Assembly: GCA_903828565.1 (NCBI GenBank)
Contig: CAIKMQ010000005.1
Location: forward strand, 1 to 64,000
From: an uncultured Leptolinea sp.
Lineage (GTDB): Bacteria > Chloroflexota > Anaerolineae > Anaerolineales > Anaerolineaceae
Length of the DNA stretch: 64,000 bases
Direction: 5' to 3'
Below, piece by piece: positions 57,407 to 64,000 of this stretch (its first letter is position 1; every line of letters starts with the position of its first letter). Under the pieces are notes generated by a model that was not told the origin of the DNA, ran no database searches, and saw only the letters and a list, made by a program, of their open reading frames with translations. The position numbers and the translations under genes are program-made.

Positions 57407-58227
57407 GCGATTCACGGGAATTACTAAAAGGGTTCATCCCCGAAGCGTTGAAGCCGGCAGCGAAGAACGTGTATGATGCCCTGCGGCGGGTACCGGAACT
57501 TCCCGGTGCTTGGCTGCATCCCTGGCGGTTGCAGAGTCGGCGGGAGTTACGAAGCTTCCATAATATCCACCGCGGAGAACGCTGCTTTATTGTCGGAAAC
57601 GGACCATCCCTGAAGAAGATGGACCTGGGGAAGCTGAAAGGTGAATACACCTTTGGCATGAACCGCATTTATATGGCCTTTCCCGATATGGGGTTTGAGA
57701 CCAGTTATTATGTCTGCATGAATGACCTGGTGGTTGAACAATGCGCCGCCGATATTCGATCTCTGCGGATGCCGCGTTTTATCTCCTGGCGGGGAAGGCG
57801 CTGGGTGGCGCGTGAACCCGGCCTGAATTTTCTCTACTCCACCTATACAGGGCCGGGTTTTACACACGATCTTACCGGCAGGGTCTGGGAGAGCGCTACG
57901 GTGACCTACGTGGCTTTGCAGCTGGCTTTTTATATGGGTTTTTCGACCGTCTATCTGATTGGTGTGGACCACAACTTTGTCACCCAGGGTAAACCGAACA
58001 CCACAGTAGTCTCCCAGGGGGATGACCCCAACCATTTCAACCCCGGTTATTTTGGCAAGGGTTTCCGTTGGCAGCTGCCGGACCTGGAGACTTCTGAAAT
58101 CGGTTACCGCCTGGCGCGGGATGCCTTCCAGGCAGAAGGCCGACAGGTGTTGGATGCCACCGTGGACGGGAAACTGACCATCTTTCCGAAAATAAACTTT
58201 ATCAGCCTGTTTGAGCATCATGCATAA
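57403..58227 (+). CDS. DUF115-like protein, candidate GT42-fold (sialyltransferase-like) glycosyltransferase
   Basis: RCFIVGNGPSLKKMDLGKLKGEYTFGMNRIYMAF and SATVTYVALQLAFYMGFSTVYLIGVDHNF. Confidence 0.7.
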   Translation: MSDSRELLKGFIPEALKPAAKNVYDALRRVPELPGAWLHPWRLQSRRELRSFHNIHRGERCFIVGNGPSLKKMDLGKLKGEYTFGMNRIYMAFPDMGFETSYYVCMNDLVVEQCAADIRSLRMPRFISWRGRRWVAREPGLNFLYSTYTGPGFTHDLTGRVWESATVTYVALQLAFYMGFSTVYLIGVDHNFVTQGKPNTTVVSQGDDPNHFNPGYFGKGFRWQLPDLETSEIGYRLARDAFQAEGRQVLDATVDGKLTIFPKINFISLFEHHA

Positions 58228-59170
58228 AGAACAATTGCTGGTCTCGGTGGTGATTAATTCATTTAACCAGGCAGCTTTTCTGGAACAGACCATCCTGTCG
58301 GTCTTGACCCAAGATTACCCGCACCTTGAAGTGATCCTGGTGGATGGCGGCTCCACTGACGGCAGCCTGGAGATCATTCAACGTTATGCGGAACGATTTG
58401 CCTGGTGGGTATCTGAAAAAGATAGCGGACAGGCGGAAGGAATCAATAAGGGCCTGGAGCGCGCTCAGGGCAGCCTGGTGGCATGGTTGAATTCAGATGA
58501 TACCTACCTGCCGGGGGCGGTTAGCAAAGCCGCGGCTAGTTTTCAACAATTTCCTTCAGCCGTGTTGATCTATGGCGATGTCATGGCCGTGGATGTCCAG
58601 GGTAACCCCATCCATCAGATGCATACAGGTAACTGGCAACTGGTGGATCTGATGGAGTTCCATATACTGAACCAGCCGGCAGTTTTCATGAATGGTGCAG
58701 TACTGCGCCGTGTGGGTGGGTTGGACAGGAATTTCCATTACCTACTGGATCACCAGCTCTGGCTGCGCCTGGCAGTCAGCGGGCAGATGATGCATATTGC
58801 GGAAAATTGGGCAACCGGCCGCTTTCATGCCGGCGCCAAGAATGTGGCTGCGGCATCCCGTTTTGGCGAAGAAGCCTACCGGATTGCCGCCTGGATGCGC
58901 GTGACCCCTCCCTATACAACGCTGGGGCAGGGACGATGGCATCGGGTGGAAGCCGGAGCGCACCGCCTAAACGCGCGCTATCTGCTGGATGGCGGCCAAC
59001 CGCGACAGGCATTGGCAGCATATTTCAAAGGGATTCACGCATACGCCCCGCTGGTATTACCGGAGTGGCACCGCATGCTGTATGCGATCCTGAGCCTGGC
59101 AGGCCTGGCAGGGATCAAAAAGCTGTATTTACGGTTGCGCGGTGCCTTGCGACCGGCGCGACTGGAATAA
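58220..59170 (+). CDS. Glycosyltransferase family 2
   Basis: VSVVINSFNQAAFLEQTILSVLTQDYPHLEVILVDGGSTDGSLEII, VAWLNSDDTYLPGAV. Confidence 0.93.
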   Translation: MHKEQLLVSVVINSFNQAAFLEQTILSVLTQDYPHLEVILVDGGSTDGSLEIIQRYAERFAWWVSEKDSGQAEGINKGLERAQGSLVAWLNSDDTYLPGAVSKAAASFQQFPSAVLIYGDVMAVDVQGNPIHQMHTGNWQLVDLMEFHILNQPAVFMNGAVLRRVGGLDRNFHYLLDHQLWLRLAVSGQMMHIAENWATGRFHAGAKNVAAASRFGEEAYRIAAWMRVTPPYTTLGQGRWHRVEAGAHRLNARYLLDGGQPRQALAAYFKGIHAYAPLVLPEWHRMLYAILSLAGLAGIKKLYLRLRGALRPARLE

Positions 59171-59186
59171 AGCAGGAAGGCAGAGA

Positions 59187-60692
59187 ATGACCGGTTTCTT
59201 TTCTCAAAGCAGATTTTGGCAACGGCTGGCTGTGCTGGCATTGTTGTTGATTGGCCTCGCCATTCGCTGGATGGACCTGACCGACCCTCCACTGGATATC
59301 CACCCCACACGCCAGCTGCATTCAGCCTTAATGGCTCGCGGATTGTATTATGCAACATCCCCGGAGGCGCCGGCGTGGCAGGTGGACCTGGCAATTGAGC
59401 AGGGAAAACGGGAAGCCGTGATCGAGCCGCCGGTGATGGAAACATTGACAGCGTGGCTTTACCGGCTGGCCGGCGGGGAGAAAGTCTGGCTGGCAAGATT
59501 GTTCTCCTCATTTTTCTGGGTGGTTGCCGGTTTGGCGGTTTTTGGTCTGGCGGCGCGTATCACCAGTGTGGATGGCGGCATCACCGCCCTGGGTTTCTAC
59601 CTGCTGCAGACTTACGGGGTGCTTGCGTCCCGTACCTTCCAGCCCGATCCGCTGATGGTATCCCTGATCGCGGCAGCGTTGTGGGCTTTTTATGCCTGGA
59701 TGGAGTCGCCAGGTTGGCGGCGGGCGATCATCGCCGGGTTGTTCTCCGGCGCGGCTGTATACATAAAAAATGTGTCCGTTTTCTTTCTTGCCATTCCTTT
59801 TTTACTTCTTCTCTTGCGCAAGGATGTCAAATCCCTGCTGCGCAACGGGCAGGTCTGGCTGATCGGCACGCTTTCGCTGCTGCCTTTCGTAATCTATACA
59901 CTTTACGGCACATTCGTCGCAAAATTCCTCGGACAGCAATTCAGTTTCCGCTTCTTCCCAAATCTGTGGTTGGAAGCAGCCAATTATTCCCGCTGGATCG
60001 ACAAGGTGAATAGTACCGTTGGCATCCCGGCCGTCATTCTTGGCATTGTCGGAGTGTTGCTTCTTCCCGCAGGCAAGCCGCGAAAACTGGTACTGGGACT
60101 CTGGGTGGGATACCTGATCTACGGTATGACCTTTGCTTACCATATAGGTACGCATGATTACTACCAGCTGCCACTGCTGCTAATCCTGGCCATCAGCCTG
60201 GCACCGCTCGGTGATCGGATCGGCAAGGCTCTCACTGACATTCCGGGTGGGTGGAAAAGCCGGCTTAGCCGATTTGTCTTCCTGATTGTAGTGGTCGGGC
60301 TGGCTGTCTGGCCAGCCAGAGATGCCCTGCGCAGCGTGGATTACCGGGCTGAACCCGCTTTCTGGCGGACGCTCGGAGATCGCCTGCGTGACGAACCGGT
60401 GGTAGGCCTGACACAGGATTATGGTTACCGCATGGCTTTTTACGGCTGGGATAGCATCACCAACTGGCCGGGCAGCGGGGATCTAGCGGTACGCCAGTTG
60501 GCTGGCCGGGTAACACCGGAATTTGAGGAGATGTTCCAGAAATATGCGGATGGTAAATCCTACTTCCTGGTGACCTGGTTCGATGATTATGATCGGCAGC
60601 CATCCTTGCGCTCATTCCTGCAAGGGCATTATCCGGTGGAAAGTGGTGAAGGTTACCTGTTATTCGACTTGCAGCATCCGCTAGTGCCGTAG
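59187..60692 (+). CDS. GT39/ArnT-like polytopic glycosyltransferase
   Basis: Start ATG 59187; LALLLIGLAIRWMDLTDPPLDIHPTRQLHSALMARGLYY, EPPVMETLTAWLYRLAGGEKVWLARLFS, TM-rich. Confidence 0.75.
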   Translation: MTGFFSQSRFWQRLAVLALLLIGLAIRWMDLTDPPLDIHPTRQLHSALMARGLYYATSPEAPAWQVDLAIEQGKREAVIEPPVMETLTAWLYRLAGGEKVWLARLFSSFFWVVAGLAVFGLAARITSVDGGITALGFYLLQTYGVLASRTFQPDPLMVSLIAAALWAFYAWMESPGWRRAIIAGLFSGAAVYIKNVSVFFLAIPFLLLLLRKDVKSLLRNGQVWLIGTLSLLPFVIYTLYGTFVAKFLGQQFSFRFFPNLWLEAANYSRWIDKVNSTVGIPAVILGIVGVLLLPAGKPRKLVLGLWVGYLIYGMTFAYHIGTHDYYQLPLLLILAISLAPLGDRIGKALTDIPGGWKSRLSRFVFLIVVVGLAVWPARDALRSVDYRAEPAFWRTLGDRLRDEPVVGLTQDYGYRMAFYGWDSITNWPGSGDLAVRQLAGRVTPEFEEMFQKYADGKSYFLVTWFDDYDRQPSLRSFLQGHYPVESGEGYLLFDLQHPLVP

Positions 60693-60762
60693 TATCTCTG
60701 ATTATTCATCGACCCGGGGCAACCGGGCACCGTTCCATTGCGTATTAAGATAGAGGACGAGG

Positions 60763-61518
60763 ATGGCAAAAAAAGGACTGAGTATCCCCAATCGTGATCA
60801 AGTTTCAAGAGCGTTGACAGCCTGGCCTATCCTGCTGGCAGCTGCGTTGATCGGCGCGCTGCTCGGGGCGGCAATGTACCAGCTGAATCCACCGCCCTAC
60901 CGCACCGAGGCGCGTGTGGTTCTGGATCAGAATCTGGAAGCGGCTGTGCCGGTGGGGAACGATCGGGATGTTTTTTACTTTTTAGAGCGTGAAACGCAAA
61001 AACTGGAAGAACTGGCATGGTCAGATACCGTTCTGGCAAAGGTTTCTGAAAAAGTAGGTTTTGCCTCGATTAGTGAGCTGCGCGGGGGGATGCTGCAATT
61101 ATCGCAACCGCATGACGGCGGCTGGCGTTTCTACGGCATTAACAAGATGCCTGGCAACTCCAAAGAACTTGCAGCAGCCTGGGTGGAGGCTTTCACCAGT
61201 GAGGTGCGCAGTTCGGTTGCCGCAAGTATCGAATTGGAGAGTATACGGGCAGAACTGGCAGCTTTCCCCGCCGGAACTGACCCTGCTACCCTCGATAGGC
61301 GGACATTCCTGGAACAACAGGCAGCAGACCTGGAAAACGCTTCCCACGGCATTCACCCATTCGCGCAGGTATCCATCTCGCAAAAGAAAGACCTTCCTAC
61401 CGCGCGGATCATTGGAATGGGGCCTTACCTTTTCGCCGGTGCCATGAGCGCGCTTTTCATTGTTCTGGTGATCCTTATGATCAGTGGCGAAGTAAGGGAG
61501 AGTAATGTTGACGAGTAA
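60763..61518 (+). CDS. Wzz-like chain-length determinant / polysaccharide co-polymerase
   Basis: Two flanking TM helices (WPILLAAALIGALLGAAMYQL; GPYLFAGAMSALFIVLVILMI) around periplasmic helical region; precedes a Wzy-like protein. Confidence 0.78.
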   Translation: MAKKGLSIPNRDQVSRALTAWPILLAAALIGALLGAAMYQLNPPPYRTEARVVLDQNLEAAVPVGNDRDVFYFLERETQKLEELAWSDTVLAKVSEKVGFASISELRGGMLQLSQPHDGGWRFYGINKMPGNSKELAAAWVEAFTSEVRSSVAASIELESIRAELAAFPAGTDPATLDRRTFLEQQAADLENASHGIHPFAQVSISQKKDLPTARIIGMGPYLFAGAMSALFIVLVILMISGEVRESNVDE

Positions 61519-62971
61519 GCTGCAGGCTGCTGGCCGGTTCCTGTGGGCTCTGGTAGTGATCACACTGCCTGTTACCAGTTTCCGCTACTTCCCCTTCCTG
61601 GGTAAGGAGACCATGGTCCGCCCATTGGCCTTCTATCCGTTGGCGATGCTGGCTTTGGTACTCTGCTGGCGGATGATCCGCGGTGACTTGCGATTTCGCC
61701 TGAACCCGAGCCTGATCTTGCTGGGGTTATTTCTGGCTGCTGCGTTGACTGCCACGGCCTGGGGTTGGACTTTCGGGATGATCCCCATGCATGGTCAGAC
61801 CTTCAACGGGCGCGCCATCCGCGCCGTCATTACCCTGGCGGGAGGGATTGCCTTCTTTCTGGCAGTCATCCTGATGAACCAGGATGAAGACGACCTGCGC
61901 TTTACCTTGCGGTGGATGTATGCAGGGCTAACGATCAGTATTCTCTGGAGCGGGCTGCAGATGATCTCGTACCTGACCGGCATCCCGGCAATCGAACAGC
62001 TCAGCAAGGCGCAGCTGGCTTTTTCCACCCGGCGGCTGTTGGATAAGGCTCGCGTGGTAGGTTTCGCTTTTGAGCCATCTTGGCTGGCCAACCAGATGGC
62101 AACAGTATATCTGCCGTGGTTGACGGCCGCATTGTTAAGCGGCTACCGTGTCTTCAAGAAACGCTGGTTGGAACCAGTGTTACTGGGAGCGGCACTCACT
62201 GTCCTGTTGATGACCTTCTCGCGGGGCGGCATCGTCATGTCACTGGCGGCCATTGTGCTGACCTTCTTGTTCACCCAGAGACATAGAATGAAAAACTGGG
62301 CAACCTGGTTCATTCATCCTTTGAAGAAAGGGTTATTGAGGGAACGGCTAACCAGCTTTGCATTGAGGGCAGGGGTTGCCGGAGCTGTACTGGCTGTATT
62401 GACCGGAGCGTTCTGGGTACTTTCCACGAATGATTATTTCGCGAAGCTGTGGCAATCCAATAAGCGCGGGTCGGTGGTGGAGTACCTGGTGGATATCTAT
62501 GCGGGCCCCCGGTTGGGTTATGCCATCGCGGGCTGGGAGATTTATGCGGAACATCCGCTGACTGGTATCGGTTTGGGAGCCAGCGGAATGCAGATCTATG
62601 ATCATATCCCCGATTGGACGGTCACCCTGGTGTCGGAGGTCAGTGAACAGCTCACTACCAATTCATGGATTTACCCGAACCCGAAAAATCTATATATCCG
62701 CCTGTTGGCAGAAACCGGGTTGATCGGTTTCACTCTTTATCTCCTCTTCTGGTTATCTATACTGGGCGTGGTGATCCGCTGGTTGGGGAAGACCGATGGT
62801 GTGGGACGCTTTACCGGCATTGCAGGTTTATTTGTGTGGATCGTTTTGATCCTGTTCAATTTCACTCAAGATTCATTCATTGATCCCAACCAGTGGATGG
62901 GGGTAGGAATCCTGTTGGGACTGACACTGGCAGAAAAAAACAGGATATTTCCTCTGAAAGAGTTGACATGA
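61505..62971 (+). CDS. O-antigen ligase/polymerase-like (Wzy/WaaL) membrane protein
   Basis: Polytopic; LLMTFSRGGIVMSLAAIVLTFLF and AEHPLTGIGLGASGMQIYD ... NPKNLYIRLLAETGLIGFTLYLLFWL ligase-type loop. Confidence 0.85.
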   Translation: MLTSKLQAAGRFLWALVVITLPVTSFRYFPFLGKETMVRPLAFYPLAMLALVLCWRMIRGDLRFRLNPSLILLGLFLAAALTATAWGWTFGMIPMHGQTFNGRAIRAVITLAGGIAFFLAVILMNQDEDDLRFTLRWMYAGLTISILWSGLQMISYLTGIPAIEQLSKAQLAFSTRRLLDKARVVGFAFEPSWLANQMATVYLPWLTAALLSGYRVFKKRWLEPVLLGAALTVLLMTFSRGGIVMSLAAIVLTFLFTQRHRMKNWATWFIHPLKKGLLRERLTSFALRAGVAGAVLAVLTGAFWVLSTNDYFAKLWQSNKRGSVVEYLVDIYAGPRLGYAIAGWEIYAEHPLTGIGLGASGMQIYDHIPDWTVTLVSEVSEQLTTNSWIYPNPKNLYIRLLAETGLIGFTLYLLFWLSILGVVIRWLGKTDGVGRFTGIAGLFVWIVLILFNFTQDSFIDPNQWMGVGILLGLTLAEKNRIFPLKELT

Positions 62972-63008
62972 TTAAAGGTATATGGAAAGCAAGGAATGGG
63001 ATGGTAGT

Positions 63009-64000
63009 ATGGGCATGTTGATGTTTGCCCCTTTACTGAAGCGGTTTCCGAAAACAGATCCGGACGAGCCAAACTGGCGCCGTCCGGTGCTTGGCCTGGT
63101 GGCTGCGGTACTGTTACTGGCCAGTTTACCCCTCTTTTACCAGGCGTGGTTAACCCGCTGGGTTGGATGGGATTACTGCGCTGTTGCCGGACGGACACTG
63201 GAGGGGTTCTGGCCTTCCATTCGGCATTTGGCGCAGCAGGCTGGTTACTCATACCCCGCTGCGTTCTTTTCGCTAGTAATTGGCGTAACCGGGTCATTTG
63301 CTCCGCGCATTAGCGCGATACTTCTTCTGGTTCTTACCTTCGCGGGGGTGGCATCCCTTGCCGGGTCGCTGGGTAATTCGCATAATTGGCGAGTGGCCGG
63401 TTTGGAAGTCTTTGATCTTGCGGTAGTCGCCGGTTTTCTGGCCGTTTTCACCGCACCGGATGCGGGCCGACTCTTTTACTGGGTGCATACGGCAGTCATA
63501 TCCACCCTGCCGCTGGTATTGTGGCTGTTCTTACTGGCCGGGTTGCTGAAATGGGTGAAGAATGACCGGAAACAACCTGTTGCCTGGCTGGTACTCGTAG
63601 CTTTCATAGCTTCGCTTCTGACCGGCAGTTTCACTCTACCGCAAGCTGCCGTGCAATCCGTTGTTTATTTGTTAACAATTGCCATCTCCTACTTCTACAG
63701 TAACAGTAAGCTACGGATAGCTGCTTTGAGCGGCCTGACTGCCAGCCTGACTGCCATCATCGGGCTGATGCTTACACACCCGCTGCCTGCAGCTGATCTG
63801 CTGCAAGTTTCATTGCCTGAAGGTATCCCCGCGTTCGTTGGCATCATCACCGGCACTCCGGTCGCAGTGATCGCGGTCGCTCTGATGTCATTCTCCCTTG
63901 CTATGCTTACCAGGCGAGATGGCCAACTGCGGGAAGGGTTGCGCCTGCTGGTTATTGTTCCTGTCCTGGGCGGATTGGTCCTGGCTGCAGCCCGGATCGG
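63009..64000 (+). CDS. Polytopic membrane protein, truncated by window end (not in the ORF track)
   Basis: Hand translation from ATG 63009 (MGMLMFAPLLKRFPKTDPDEPNWRRPVLGLVAAVLLLASLPLFYQAW...WVGWDYCAVAGRTLEGF) stays open through position 64000. Confidence 0.7.
   Translation, partial: MGMLMFAPLLKRFPKTDPDEPNWRRPVLGLVAAVLLLASLPLFYQAWLTRWVGWDYCAVAGRTLEGFWPSIRHLAQQAGYSYPAAFFSLVIGVTGSFAPRISAILLLVLTFAGVASLAGSLGNSHNWRVAGLEVFDLAVVAGFLAVFTAPDAGRLFYWVHTAVISTLPLVLWLFLLAGLLKWVKNDRKQPVAWLVLVAFIASLLTGSFTLPQAAVQSVVYLLTIAISYFYSNSKLRIAALSGLTASLTAIIGLMLTHPLPAADLLQVSLPEGIPAFVGIITGTPVAVIAVALMSFSLAMLTRRDGQLREGLRLLVIVPVLGGLVLAAARI

Noticed and set aside
60693-60762. CCCGG-GGCAA-CCGGG hairpin in the gap before the Wzz-like gene as a terminator
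   Set aside because: Only 5-bp stem and no following T-run.

Overview
The window reads as a chromosomal segment of a GC-rich bacterium. Gene content and style suggest Chloroflexota/Anaerolineae, but that is inference and was not tested. Positions 1-2.8 kb hold a GT28-like glycosyltransferase and a TsaE-TsaB-RimI housekeeping block ending in a clear intrinsic terminator. Positions 2.9-6.2 kb hold a minus-strand MFS gene and an AT-rich pair of unknown zinc-ribbon/membrane genes. From about 6.5 kb to the window end every supported gene is on the + strand, mostly with overlapping stop/start codons. After a family-4 uracil-DNA glycosylase this is a surface polysaccharide locus of more than 56 kb. 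It contains nucleotide-sugar enzymes, about ten glycosyltransferases, several GT-C-like membrane proteins, a Wzx-like flippase, a Wzm/Wzt-type ABC exporter, and Wzz-like and Wzy/WaaL-like proteins. The most interesting signal is a combined nonulosonic-acid (NulO) and sulfation programme: two NeuB-type synthases, a CMP-NulO synthetase fused to a KdsC/YrbI-type HAD phosphatase, a second NeuA-like cytidylyltransferase, a DUF115 protein resembling GT42 sialyltransferases, a bifunctional PAPS synthase (Sat-CysC), and two tandem PAPS-dependent sulfotransferases. I infer a sulfated, NulO-containing surface glycan. Other points of interest are a promoter with a dyad operator ahead of an EPS-type winged-helix regulator, two divergent membrane-anchored alkaline-phosphatase-superfamily paralogues, a small conserved-looking membrane ORF, and AT-rich islands. 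All family calls come from reading motifs by eye; no database search was possible.
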